A stretch of 64,000 nucleotides of DNA, taken from positions 2,232,001-2,296,000 of the forward strand of contig NZ_AP027362.1 of the NCBI RefSeq assembly GCF_030295935.1. Reading direction: 5' to 3'. A model generated the notes under the pieces. It was not told the origin of the DNA. It did no database searches and worked only from the letters and a program-made list of their open reading frames with translations. How positions within the stretch are numbered: the first letter of the stretch is position 1; every line of letters starts with the position of its first letter. The position numbers were made by a program, and so were the translations under genes. Shown piece by piece: positions 9,598 through 19,076 of the stretch. Origin of the DNA: Thalassotalea piscium (GTDB taxonomy: Bacteria; Pseudomonadota; Gammaproteobacteria; Enterobacterales; Alteromonadaceae).

Positions 9598-10869
9598 ATG
9601 GATAGAAGAACATTTATTTTAGCCGGAGCAGCCTTAGGCGTTTCAGGCTACATGCTAAAACCGACGAATAACGGGATGCCTTATAACGATTACTTTTCAC
9701 AAATCAACCAATCGCTAAAACACTCTGGTACCTATTTACCTAGTATGTTGGTTGATCTTGATATTGTTGATAATAATATTAAAGCACTATCGAGCATAAT
9801 GAACCCTAAAGTTGACTTACGCATAGTAACAAAGTCGGTTCCTAGCCCTAAACTATTAGCGTATTTAATGGAAAAAACGCAAACTAATAAACTAATGGTT
9901 TTTCATCAGCCCTTCCTCAACCATATTGCTAATACTTATCCAGCAAGTGATGTACTAATGGGCAAACCATTACCGGTAAAGTCTGCTAAAACTTTCTATC
10001 AACACTTAGATACTAGTAGTCAATTTAACCCAAGCATACAGCTTCAATGGCTAATCGATACTAAAGCTAGGCTTAAGCAATATTTGGCATTAGCAAAGTC
10101 ATTAGAGTTGTCACTTAAAATCAATATTGAACTCGACGTGGGGCTACACCGTGGTGGCTTGCAGCAGCCTGAGCAGCTAGATTCACTGTTAGAGATAATA
10201 GACGCTAACCCTGAATATTTAACATTTTCTGGCTTTATGGGATATGACCCACATGTAGTTAAAATTCCAAGCATTATTAAGTCTGCAGAGCAGGCTTACC
10301 AAGAGTCACAAACAATTTATCAACGCTTTATTGAACGTCTTTATACATTAAATAATAAATACAAAGCTCAGCCGCTATGCTTTAATGGCGCGGGTAGCCC
10401 AAGTATTGCTCTACATAAAAATAATACAGTAGCTAACGAGCTTTCTGCTGGCTCTTGTTTTGTTAAACCAGTTGATTTTGATATTCCCTCGCTCGCATCA
10501 TTTACACCAGCTGCTTTTATCGCCACTCCAATCTTAAAAAAGATGAAAGGCACTCTTCTACCAGGTGTAGAGTTTGCACAACATATATTTCCATTGTGGG
10601 ATCCTAATATGCAGGAGACCTATTTTATTTATGGTGGAAAGTGGCTTGCTAACTTTGAGTCCCCTCAAGGACTTCAAGGTAATGCGCTATTTGGCACAAG
10701 TACTAACCAAGAAATAGTGAATGCCGCTGATAATGTTAATTTAGCTGTTGATGACCATATATTTTTGAGACCAAAGCAGAGCGAGTTTGTTTTTCTACAA
10801 TTTGGTAGTTTAATTACCCTGCGAGACCACAAAGTGAATGAACAATGGCCTATCTTAAAGCAGGAGTAA
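9598..10869 (+). CDS. Tat-exported alanine-racemase-fold (D-threonine aldolase-like) protein
   Basis: About 423 aa. The start DRRTFILAGAALGVSG is a twin-arginine signal. The rest resembles fold-type III PLP enzymes (alanine racemase N-domain, D-threonine aldolase/D-serine dehydratase group): LPSMLVDLDIVDNNI, then LRIVTKSVPSPKL with the candidate PLP lysine, and later NIELDVGLHRGG. The usual C-terminal metal-binding His/Cys pair of D-threonine aldolases is not evident (the region reads RPKQSEFVFLQFG), so activity is uncertain. The ATG at 9598 with TTGGAGAT before it is preferred over the TTG at 9586. It forms an operon with the FAD oxidase; both products would be exported folded and with cofactor. 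Confidence 0.75.
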   Translation: MDRRTFILAGAALGVSGYMLKPTNNGMPYNDYFSQINQSLKHSGTYLPSMLVDLDIVDNNIKALSSIMNPKVDLRIVTKSVPSPKLLAYLMEKTQTNKLMVFHQPFLNHIANTYPASDVLMGKPLPVKSAKTFYQHLDTSSQFNPSIQLQWLIDTKARLKQYLALAKSLELSLKINIELDVGLHRGGLQQPEQLDSLLEIIDANPEYLTFSGFMGYDPHVVKIPSIIKSAEQAYQESQTIYQRFIERLYTLNNKYKAQPLCFNGAGSPSIALHKNNTVANELSAGSCFVKPVDFDIPSLASFTPAAFIATPILKKMKGTLLPGVEFAQHIFPLWDPNMQETYFIYGGKWLANFESPQGLQGNALFGTSTNQEIVNAADNVNLAVDDHIFLRPKQSEFVFLQFGSLITLRDHKVNEQWPILKQE

Positions 10870-10903
10870 CGCTAGAGAAGGCATCAGCTAAATCTAGTTA
10901 TCA

Positions 10904-12382
10904 CTAAATACCAAAAACTAAACCTGAAAGAAGGTACATCATTAAACAAGTGACGATAACTGCGATTATATTGAGTAAGAAGCCTGCTTTGATCATGTCA
11001 AATAAGCGCATTTTTTCATAGGAAAATACTATGGCATTGGGTGGTGTTGCTATAGGCATCATAAATGCCATTGACGCAGCAACAGCTGCAGGTACTGCTA
11101 GTGTGCGAGGATCAAGCTCTAACCCAATTGCTACAGCACCTAAAATAGGAAGAAATGTTGCCGTTGAAGCCGTATTAGACGTTATTTCGGTTAAATAAAT
11201 CACGGCAATTACAACCGTAATTATTAGCAGCCAGGTACTAACATCTAAACCTGAAACTAATTCTCCTATCCATAACGCTAACCCTGTATTATTAAAGCCA
11301 AATGATAACGCAAGACCACCACCAAAAAGAAAAAGTATGCCCCACGGTAATTCTCTTGTCATACTCCAGTCTAATATAAATTGGCCACTGTTTTTAGACG
11401 CAGGCCAAGCAAATAATAACAAAGCAGCAACTAATGCAATACTGGTATCGTTAATGGGTAAACCCGTTAAATTTACCAAAGGTGTACGAAATATCCAGCC
11501 TAAGGCAGCACAAATAAATACGCCCGCTACCACCTTCTCAGGTTGAGTTATTGGACCTAATTCATCAAGTTCTGCTTTAATGAGCTGTTGAATATTTCCG
11601 ACTCGAATACTTTTAGCTGGAAATATTAATTTGGTTAACAGTAACCAAGCAATAGGTAACATAAATAAAACAATAGGAAGACCAAATTGCATCCAAGTAA
11701 AAAAGTCTATTTGAATGTTATAACTACTGGTTAGAAAACTTGCTAAAAGTGCATTGGGTGGCGTACCAATTAAAGTACCTACACCGCCAATTGTTGCGCT
11801 ATAGGCAATACCTAACATTAGTGCTACTCCAAAATTGTGTAACACCTTTTCATCAGTTGTTCTACGAGCAACAAAGTCAATCACAGATAAAGCTACCGCA
11901 TACATCATAATAGTGGATGAGGTATTAGATATCCACATCGATAAGAATGCGGTTGCCAACATAAAGCCGCCAATAACACTCGACGGATTTGTGCCAACTA
12001 CAGAAACTATTCTTAATGCTATTCGCTTATGCAGCCCCCACCTTTGCATGGCGACAGCCATTAAAAACCCACCCAAAAATAAAAAAATAATAGGATTACC
12101 GTACTGACTGGCAACAGGTGTCATTTCGCCAATACCTAATATTGGCATCAATGGAATAGGAAGTAATGCGGTAGCTGGAATTGGTATCGCTTCAGATAAC
12201 CACCAAATAGCCATCCAAAGAATTAATGCAACTAAAGCCCAAGCTTCTTTTGTCATGCCATTAGGTACAGGTAAGTACATTAGCACTAGAGCTACAAGTG
12301 GGCCTAAAATAAACGCAAATAAGCGAAAATCATTAGATGAACTCAGTAATAATTGTTTTTCTTCTTCTAGTTCATTATCCAT
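10904..12382 (-). CDS. DASS-family (SLC13) sodium:dicarboxylate/anion symporter
   Basis: Inner-membrane sodium-coupled carrier of the divalent anion:sodium symporter family, importing succinate-like dicarboxylates or sulfate. Two SNT motifs typical of the Na+/substrate site are present: WISNTSSTIMM and ITSNTASTATFLPI, about 240 residues apart. Roughly eleven hydrophobic segments are visible. The start at 12382 is chosen because GGAGAT lies 5 bases before that ATG; a TTG start at 12424 would add 14 polar residues. It lies 77 bases after the antiporter gene on the same strand, so the two are probably co-transcribed. The exact substrate cannot be read from sequence. Confidence 0.9.
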   Translation of the reverse strand: MDNELEEEKQLLLSSSNDFRLFAFILGPLVALVLMYLPVPNGMTKEAWALVALILWMAIWWLSEAIPIPATALLPIPLMPILGIGEMTPVASQYGNPIIFLFLGGFLMAVAMQRWGLHKRIALRIVSVVGTNPSSVIGGFMLATAFLSMWISNTSSTIMMYAVALSVIDFVARRTTDEKVLHNFGVALMLGIAYSATIGGVGTLIGTPPNALLASFLTSSYNIQIDFFTWMQFGLPIVLFMLPIAWLLLTKLIFPAKSIRVGNIQQLIKAELDELGPITQPEKVVAGVFICAALGWIFRTPLVNLTGLPINDTSIALVAALLLFAWPASKNSGQFILDWSMTRELPWGILFLFGGGLALSFGFNNTGLALWIGELVSGLDVSTWLLIITVVIAVIYLTEITSNTASTATFLPILGAVAIGLELDPRTLAVPAAVAASMAFMMPIATPPNAIVFSYEKMRLFDMIKAGFLLNIIAVIVTCLMMYLLSGLVFGI

Positions 12383-12459
12383 CATATCTCCGAAACTTTC
12401 GCTTGTATCAGTCGCTATTGGCAAGATTAAATTTATTAATGGCTATAGTGATTTCACAA

Positions 12460-14178
12460 TTAGCTGTCATCGGCCTTGAAAATAATACCAACGGTAATAA
12501 TTCGCTCTTCAACCATCTCACGAACATATAGCCGTACACCTTCAAGTTCAATGTAAGCATTTACATAAGCTTTAGAATTAAGTGTTGAACTTATCAACTC
12601 CTCTAATGTATGTTGTGGCTGTCCGGCAATAAAAATGTCATATGAGTGCGCTATATCAGCAATTTTTGTATTGGCTTTTACTCTAAGCTCTTTAGCTGAA
12701 AGTTCGTTTTTTTCTTCATCAATAGTGCCAGAAAAAACACAGTCAACAAATTCTCTAGCATTGGGGTTAAGTATTATAAACAACTGATCTTTCGCTTGTA
12801 ATAGCGTTGATCCTCTTGGAGCTATTACATTACTATCACGACTGATCATCGCCATTATAGTGCTTTCAGGCAATGCTAGTTGAGATATTCGTCGGCCAAT
12901 AGAGCGTGAAGTGCGTCCGAGTGTGTATTCAACAATATCTGCATCAACATCAGCTAAAGCGGTAATTTCAAGCGTAGCTGCGGGAGTAACAGGCGGCGGA
13001 AGGGTAAGTTTTAACTTTCTTGCCATCCAAGACAAAGTGGAACCTTGAAGCGTAGCGGATATTAACACCACAAAGAATACAACATTAAATATAAGTGCTG
13101 CACCAGGCAAACCAAAAATTAATGGAAAAATAGCTAAAATAATTGGCACAGAGCCACGTAAACCGACCCAAGAAACTAACGTTATTTCACGAATGTTAAA
13201 GCCAAACAGCGCTAAAACAGGAGCTACAGCGATAGGTCTTGCAACAAAAATTAAAACTAGCGCGATAATAAGACCTTCAAACCAAACATCTAATAACGAT
13301 GACGGGGTGATCAACAAACCTAATACAACGAACATGGTAATTTGACTTAACCATGCTAAACCGTCATGAAATAAGAAGGTACTACGCTGAAAAACAAAGC
13401 GACTATTACCAATGACGACACCAGTAATAAACACAGCTAAAAATCCACTACCGCCAATGTTCGCGGTTATACCGAAAGACAACAGCCCGCATGCAGCTAC
13501 CAATACAGGATAAAGCCCTGCAGCAACAAGTTGAACGCGATTAATTAATTTAACAGACAACCAACCGACACCAAGACCAACTGCAGCCCCCAAGCCCATT
13601 TGGGACAAGAACATGATTAATAAACCAGTTCCTGGCTCCATGTCGTTAACTAATACTTCAAGTAAACCCACAGTAAGAAATATTGCCATTGGATCGTTAG
13701 AAGCACTTTCTATCTCTAATGTCGCCTTTAGCTTTTTATTCAAATGAATACCCGCATTACGTAATAATGCAAATACTGCTGCGGCATCAGTTGAGCCGAC
13801 AATAGCACCAAGTAACATGCCTTGTAACAACGGTATATCAAGAATATATGTAGCAGCAAGGCCTGTTACTGCACCTGTAATAAGTACACCAAGTGTTGCT
13901 AAAGTTGATGCCGGCAACCACACTTGCTTGATGGCTTTAAAGGGCGTTTGTAAGCCACCATCAAATAAGATCATCGCTAATGCTAACGTACCTAATGAGT
14001 GCGCAACCTCGGCATTGTCAAAAAATATTCCGCCAGGACCATCTTCCCCTGCTAGCATCCCCACAAGCAAAAAAAGTACTAACACAGGTAGGCCTAAACG
14101 AGCTGATAATTGACTTGAAATAATCCCAAGTAAAATAAGTACAGCTCCAAGCAATATTATTTGATCAATCAAAAACAT
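12460..14178 (-). CDS. nhaP2: K+/H+ antiporter NhaP2/CvrA type
   Basis: CPA1 cation:proton antiporter (572 aa). The membrane domain (about 1-390) starts LIDQIILLGAVLILLGI and contains GSTDAAAVFALLR, the ion-binding region of the family. A cytosolic RCK-C (TrkA_C) domain follows (about 400-490), then a C-terminal region as in CvrA. These proteins expel K+ (or Na+) in exchange for H+ and serve volume and pH control. GAGAAT precedes the ATG. First gene of a likely two-gene unit with the DASS symporter. Confidence 0.92.
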   Translation of the reverse strand: MFLIDQIILLGAVLILLGIISSQLSARLGLPVLVLFLLVGMLAGEDGPGGIFFDNAEVAHSLGTLALAMILFDGGLQTPFKAIKQVWLPASTLATLGVLITGAVTGLAATYILDIPLLQGMLLGAIVGSTDAAAVFALLRNAGIHLNKKLKATLEIESASNDPMAIFLTVGLLEVLVNDMEPGTGLLIMFLSQMGLGAAVGLGVGWLSVKLINRVQLVAAGLYPVLVAACGLLSFGITANIGGSGFLAVFITGVVIGNSRFVFQRSTFLFHDGLAWLSQITMFVVLGLLITPSSLLDVWFEGLIIALVLIFVARPIAVAPVLALFGFNIREITLVSWVGLRGSVPIILAIFPLIFGLPGAALIFNVVFFVVLISATLQGSTLSWMARKLKLTLPPPVTPAATLEITALADVDADIVEYTLGRTSRSIGRRISQLALPESTIMAMISRDSNVIAPRGSTLLQAKDQLFIILNPNAREFVDCVFSGTIDEEKNELSAKELRVKANTKIADIAHSYDIFIAGQPQHTLEELISSTLNSKAYVNAYIELEGVRLYVREMVEERIITVGIIFKADDS

Positions 14179-14597
14179 ATATTATTCTCATTAAAAGTCG
14201 AGCAGAGGTTAGCTAACTGGCTTTTCGAGCCAAAATTTATAAACTAAACTATTAACTTCATGGCTTAAATATTAACCTCATAAATTACAATAAGATAAGT
14301 AGAGTAGTAAATTTACATTAACTACTGTAACTGAAAACTCAGCAGCTACTACAATACCACTGATTATACACAAATCTTGAAATATAATTTATAAAAATCA
14401 GAGTGCTGTGTTAATTCAAAAAGAGTTAACTGAAATAAAGATAACTAAAGTAGCGCTAAACTAGCTGCAATAATCTTTTGCACTCAGAAAAACAGACATC
14501 TAGATGAAGAGTAATTAAATCAGGTTAAAGATTTATTGCGGCCATATTGAACAACTATATTCTCTTACACGCTTCAAGGCTCTCTAACTAATTAATT
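14179..14597. other. Intergenic stretch, nothing recognised
   Basis: 419 bases between the upstream end of nhaP2 and the 3' end of the CoA-transferase gene. AT-rich, with no convincing open frame, tRNA, inverted-repeat element or terminator. It should contain the nhaP2 promoter. Confidence 0.6.
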
Positions 14598-15812
14598 TTA
14601 GCTAACAATAGAGCTTAAATACAATTGCGTAATTTTTTCATCACTATAATTCAACCATTGTGACAATACTTGTTTGCTATGTTGCCCTAAATCAGGTGAT
14701 GCGCTGTGATATTGCAAAGGCGTTGCCGAAAGATTGATAGGCGAAGAAACAGTATCGATAAGATCACCCTGTTTATTGCTCACTTGCCTTACCATTTTGC
14801 GATGCTTAACTTGTGGGTGATTAAATACTTGATCTAGAGTATTAACAGGGCCACAAGGCACATCAACATGCTCAAGTTGTTCAACCCACCATTGAGTTGT
14901 ATGTAAAACAAGTTTGCCCGCTATTATAGGAATAAGCGTATTGCGATTAATTACACGTTGTTCGTTGGTCGCAAATTCTGGTTCATCAGCAATTTCAGGG
15001 CATTGAGCTACCTGACAAAACTTTCTAAATTGATTGTCATTTCCTACAGCCAAAATAATACTGCCGTTTTGAGTAGCAAAGGTTTGATAAGGCACAATAT
15101 TAGGATGACCATTGCCTAACCGGTCTGGATTTTCACCTGTCGCAAGGTAATTCATACCTTGGTTAGCTAACGCTGCAACTTGCACATCAAGTAAAGCAAT
15201 ATCGATGTGTTGCCCCTCATTAGTATGATGCCGTGCCATTAATGCCGCTAATATGGCATTAGAACAATATAAACCTGTCATCACGTCCACTAAAGCTACA
15301 CCCACTTTCATAGGCATACCTTCAGGCTCTCCCGTGATGCTCATCAAACCACCTTCCCCTTGAATCATAGCATCATAACCAGGTTTATTTGCACTAGGTC
15401 CATGTTGTCCAAACCCTGTAATAGAGCAATACACAAGCTGAGGGTTTAGCTTTTTAACACTTTCATAATCAAGTCCATATTGTTTAAGCCCTCCCACTTT
15501 ATAGTTTTCAATCAATACATCAGCCTGCATAATTAAATCTTTGATCACCTGCTGACCTTGCGCTTTTGAGATATCAATGGCTATTGATTGTTTATTTCGG
15601 TTTACACAGTGAAAATAAGCGGCTTGGGGTGGTTGATTTGCCGTTGCGGCTTTAACAAATGGAGGTCCCCAGAAACGAGTATCATCCCCTTTTATTGGAC
15701 GCTCAACTTTTATTACTTCAGCCCCCATATCAGCCAGCATTTGTGAAGCCCAAGGACCGGCTAATATACGGCTTAAGTCAATCACTTTAATATTATTTAA
15801 TGCACTAACCAT
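14598..15812 (-). CDS. Class III CoA-transferase (CaiB/BaiF family)
   Basis: A 404-aa family III CoA-transferase, moving CoA between a carboxylic acid and an acyl-CoA. Seen: IKVIDLSRILAGPWASQMLAD at the N-terminus with GAEVIKVERP, and GYDAMIQGEGGLMSITG around residues 140-160, whose first Asp corresponds to the catalytic aspartate of the family. The closest feel is the succinate/glutarate CoA-transferase (SUGCT) branch rather than formyl-CoA transferase. It is divergent from the semialdehyde dehydrogenase at 16006, suggesting a shared C4/C5 dicarboxylate (for example glutarate) pathway. That link is an inference. Confidence 0.88.
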   Translation of the reverse strand: MVSALNNIKVIDLSRILAGPWASQMLADMGAEVIKVERPIKGDDTRFWGPPFVKAATANQPPQAAYFHCVNRNKQSIAIDISKAQGQQVIKDLIMQADVLIENYKVGGLKQYGLDYESVKKLNPQLVYCSITGFGQHGPSANKPGYDAMIQGEGGLMSITGEPEGMPMKVGVALVDVMTGLYCSNAILAALMARHHTNEGQHIDIALLDVQVAALANQGMNYLATGENPDRLGNGHPNIVPYQTFATQNGSIILAVGNDNQFRKFCQVAQCPEIADEPEFATNEQRVINRNTLIPIIAGKLVLHTTQWWVEQLEHVDVPCGPVNTLDQVFNHPQVKHRKMVRQVSNKQGDLIDTVSSPINLSATPLQYHSASPDLGQHSKQVLSQWLNYSDEKITQLYLSSIVS

Positions 15813-16005
15813 TGATAAACCGCCCTTTTCGGTTACTTTTATACATAGTAAACAGTCTTATATTCTGTTCTTCTAGTTTAGGGCGTCTTAAAAGTGTACG
15901 CCTTGATTACTATAATAAGGATAATTCTTTGTGATACTCTACCAATAATAAAAAACAAATCCTATTTAGTTGTACAGTAACGCAAAAAATCTATAAGAGG
16001 TTATT

Positions 16006-17460
16006 ATGCACGCACTTAAAGACATTCAATTAATTAAACACTCTTCTTATATTAATGGTAGTTGGCATAGTAGTGTAAAAAGTTTGGCTGTTACTAATCC
16101 TGCAACTGGCGAATTAGTCGCTAATGTCAGTAATGCTGGCATTGCAGAAGTAGAACTGGCTATAGAATCTGCTAAGGATGCGTTTACCATGTGGTCTAAA
16201 AAGTCAGCCAATGAACGCGCTGGGTTAATGCGTAATTGGTTTAATTTAATGATGGAACATCAAGATGACTTAGGTCGCATCCTCACTTTAGAACAGGGTA
16301 AGCCACTTGCTGAAGCAAAAGGTGAAATAGCCTACGGTGCAGCGTTTATTGATTGGTTTGCTGAAGAAGGCAAACGTATTTATGGTGATACCATCCCTGC
16401 GCCTTCTAACGATAAGCGTATTGTAGTAATAAAACAGCCTGTAGGTGTTGTTGCTGCTATTACGCCATGGAACTTTCCTAACGCTATGATAGCTCGTAAA
16501 GCGGCTGCCGCGTTAGCCGCTGGCTGTACTTTTGTTGTGCGCCCTGCAACCCAGACGCCTTTATCAGCACTCGCAATGGCAGAATTAGCTGAGCGTGCTG
16601 GTATTCCTGCTGGGGTATTCAATGTAGTGGTTGGAGATGATGCTCGTGGTATGGGTAAAGTGTTAACTGAACACCCTGACGTAGCTAAATTTACTTTCAC
16701 TGGCTCAACATCAGTGGGCAAATCTCTTATTAGTCAATGCGCCTCTACGGTGAAAAAAGTTTCAATGGAATTAGGTGGAAACGCTCCTTTTATCGTATTT
16801 TCTGATGCAGATATCGATGCGGCAGTACAAGGTGCATTAGCATCAAAGTATCGTAATGCAGGCCAAACTTGTGTGTGTACTAACCGAATTTTAGTTCACA
16901 AAGATGTAATGGCGCAGTTCAGCGAAAAATTTGTTGCTGCTGTTAGTGAGTTATCTACAGGTAACGGCTTAACTGAAGGAGTAACCGTTGGCCCGATGAT
17001 AAACAAGCAAGCGGTTAGCGATGTACAGAAGCTTGTTGATGATTCCGTTGAAATGGGAGCAAAGCTTGTGTTAGGTGGAAAAATCGTTCAGGAAGGCTCG
17101 TGCTTTTATCAACCCACTATTTTAGCCAATGTCAGTAACGACATGCCGATTGCCGCCAATGAAATTTTTGGGCCAGTGTCGCCGCTAATTTCGTTTGCAA
17201 ACGAAGAAGAAGCATTGGCGATAGCTAATGACACCGAATATGGCTTAGCAGCCTATTTTTATGCTCGCGATATTGGCCTTATTTGGCGCATTGCTGAAGG
17301 CTTAGAGTTTGGCATGATAGGTATAAATGAAGGTATTATTTCAAATGCTGCCGCCCCGTTCGGTGGGGTAAAACAATCAGGTAATGGTCGAGAAGGTTCT
17401 AAATATGGCCTAGACGATTACTTGGAAATAAAATACTTATGTATGGGGGGGATTAGATAA
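16006..17460 (+). CDS. gabD: NAD(P)-dependent succinate/glutarate-semialdehyde dehydrogenase (GabD/DavD type)
   Basis: Aldehyde dehydrogenase superfamily, 484 aa, oxidising succinate or glutarate semialdehyde to the acid in GABA or lysine breakdown. Seen: TPWNFPNAM (about 158-166), the FTGSTSVGK nucleotide loop, catalytic Glu in MELGGNAPF (about 255-263), nucleophile Cys in NAGQTCVCTNR (about 285-295), and the C-terminal FGGVKQSGNGREG. The usual KPA/S motif that contacts the cofactor reads RPATQTP here, a conservative Lys-to-Arg change. AGAGG precedes the ATG. The divergent CoA-transferase supports a glutarate/lysine route but does not prove it. Confidence 0.9.
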   Translation: MHALKDIQLIKHSSYINGSWHSSVKSLAVTNPATGELVANVSNAGIAEVELAIESAKDAFTMWSKKSANERAGLMRNWFNLMMEHQDDLGRILTLEQGKPLAEAKGEIAYGAAFIDWFAEEGKRIYGDTIPAPSNDKRIVVIKQPVGVVAAITPWNFPNAMIARKAAAALAAGCTFVVRPATQTPLSALAMAELAERAGIPAGVFNVVVGDDARGMGKVLTEHPDVAKFTFTGSTSVGKSLISQCASTVKKVSMELGGNAPFIVFSDADIDAAVQGALASKYRNAGQTCVCTNRILVHKDVMAQFSEKFVAAVSELSTGNGLTEGVTVGPMINKQAVSDVQKLVDDSVEMGAKLVLGGKIVQEGSCFYQPTILANVSNDMPIAANEIFGPVSPLISFANEEEALAIANDTEYGLAAYFYARDIGLIWRIAEGLEFGMIGINEGIISNAAAPFGGVKQSGNGREGSKYGLDDYLEIKYLCMGGIR

Positions 17461-17504
17461 GTAACACAAAGCATTAGCCAAATAAAAAGGTTAATGTACC
17501 AAGG

Positions 17505-17530
17505 TTAAGGTGTTCAGTGAAACACCTTAA
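17505..17530. terminator. Inverted repeat between convergent genes
   Basis: TTAAGGTGTT and AACACCTTAA form a perfect 10-bp stem around CAGTGA, between the convergent semialdehyde dehydrogenase and YoaK-like genes. No strong T run follows on either strand, so function as a terminator is probable rather than certain. Confidence 0.5.
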
Positions 17531-17564
17531 TTCAGCTACTTTGATGAAGCCAGTCACTTACAAA

Positions 17565-18239
17565 CTAACTACGAGTTAACCGAGCAAATTTAGCATTATA
17601 AATCGAATAAGAAAGTGCCAATAGTAAGCAAATAGCGGCGGGTACAAAAAGAGCATAAATACTATATAACGTAAACAAATAGGCTCCTAACGTACCACCT
17701 AGAACAAACCCCAAGACAATAAGCATAAAAAGTAATGCTTTACGGCTATCAAAGGGTTCTCCTCTAAATTTAGCGCCTAACATAATACCTAAATCAGTAA
17801 ATATTCCTGTTAAATGTGTTGTTCGTACTACAGCACCACTATAAGTCGTAGCTAACGCATTTTGTAATCCACACGCCGCTGAAGCTAAATAATGGCCGTA
17901 TAAAGAGTCTTGTGTTAGAAAGTAGATCGCCCCAAATAGAAAAACCGACTCTATTGTCAGCAGTCCACTATAATTTCGCCCTAACTTTAATGCCCCACTT
18001 CTTAAAAAGTAACCTGAGATGGCTGCCCCCATCATGAAGCTTAAAATAATAATAGATAAGTGTGAAATATCACTAAAGGTTGAATTGATAACACTGGTGC
18101 CTAGCTGGGTGGCTAATCCTGACAAATGTGAAATAGACTGATGCTTAAAACCTAATAACCCAATCGCGTTAACTAGGCCTGCGACTAAAGCAAGCACAAA
18201 CGCTCCATATTCTACCCAACGGGGTAACTTTGAAATCAT
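17565..18239 (-). CDS. YoaK/DUF1275 family membrane protein
   Basis: A 224-aa integral membrane protein matching the DUF1275 pattern: GLVNAIGLLGF early, HLSGLATQLG (about 38-47), and the VVRTTHLTGIFTDLGIMLG stretch (about 137-155). About six hydrophobic segments. Members are widespread and of unknown transport function. It is the first of several small membrane genes on this strand; the next upstream gene ends 29 bases away. Confidence 0.85.
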   Translation of the reverse strand: MISKLPRWVEYGAFVLALVAGLVNAIGLLGFKHQSISHLSGLATQLGTSVINSTFSDISHLSIIILSFMMGAAISGYFLRSGALKLGRNYSGLLTIESVFLFGAIYFLTQDSLYGHYLASAACGLQNALATTYSGAVVRTTHLTGIFTDLGIMLGAKFRGEPFDSRKALLFMLIVLGFVLGGTLGAYLFTLYSIYALFVPAAICLLLALSYSIYNAKFARLTRS

Positions 18240-18268
18240 AGGCTTTCTTTATCTCTCGATATACAAGG

Positions 18269-18622
18269 TTAGTTAGTCCTTTTAATTTTAATCTTAGTAA
18301 CTTCAGATGCTACCATCCAGCATGAAATAACTAAGCATAAATCACCAAGAGGCAGAAAATTATCTAATTCCATATTAATCGTAATATAAATTAAACTCAC
18401 TGATGGGATTAAACCCGCAAGCCAAGTGTTTTTAAAGAAAAGTGTATATCCATAGTACGCGTATAGCGCTCCGACAGCACCGCCAATTAACGCCAATAAT
18501 GTAAAGAAAAATAAGTTAGCGAGTGATAAGCTACTCTCTTCAAAATAATAAGCAATTAACCAATAAGAAACAGGTAGTACAAGCACACTAGTAAATAATT
18601 TAACCAAATCGCTTCTATTCAT
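18269..18622 (-). CDS. Small membrane protein of unknown function
   Basis: 117 aa, not recognised. Four hydrophobic segments (about 8-26, 33-60, 65-85, 92-108) and a basic C-terminus KIKIKRTN. GGAATC precedes the ATG at 18622. It sits between the DUF1275 gene and the broken DUF6404-like gene, on the same strand. Confidence 0.65.
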   Translation of the reverse strand: MNRSDLVKLFTSVLVLPVSYWLIAYYFEESSLSLANLFFFTLLALIGGAVGALYAYYGYTLFFKNTWLAGLIPSVSLIYITINMELDNFLPLGDLCLVISCWMVASEVTKIKIKRTN

Positions 18623-18695
18623 AAGATTCCATCAATCATTATTATCAAACAAGCATTAAATTTTATAATATATTAGCCTCTGTTGAGCTTTAAAT

Positions 18696-19044
18696 TTATA
18701 GCTGCTGCCAGTCGCTCAAGTTATTCTCCTTCGCACTATATTGATAATACCATGCCATAATAAGTCCAAATAATATGCCTGAAACTAGACTGGATACAAT
18801 TGCAGTTACTATTGACATATTTTGTTCACTCCATTGAGTAAACCACAATATCCCCCCCCCAAGCCGAACTAAACCAAACTGACAATATAATGAAGTTGCT
18901 TAAAAAAGTATTGTAATGCAGCGGGCGTGCATTAAAACCAATAGCGTTAAGTAAAAAGCAAATTGGTGAGTTGTAACTATATTTCGACATTTTCGACATG
19001 CTAAGCTCTTTGTTGGCCGCATTTAATTTATCCTGAAATGACAC
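18696..19044 (-). pseudogene. DUF6404-like membrane gene, frameshifted at a G9 tract
   Basis: As written, the gene starts with GTG at 19044 (AGGGAG upstream) and stops at 18826 after 72 aa. At a run of nine G (C9 on the + strand, about 18852-18860) the frame changes. With eight G it would continue from SAWGG into ILWFTQWSEQNMSIVTAIVS, a second membrane helix and SDWQQL, ending at 18696 (about 115 aa). The restored protein resembles DUF6404 proteins, which have a short N-terminal domain and two membrane helices. Either a homopolymer sequencing error, a true pseudogene, or a phase-variable switch; the sequence alone cannot decide. Confidence 0.75.
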
Positions 19045-19076
19045 TATGTAGCTCCCTATTTTTAATAAAATGCTTA

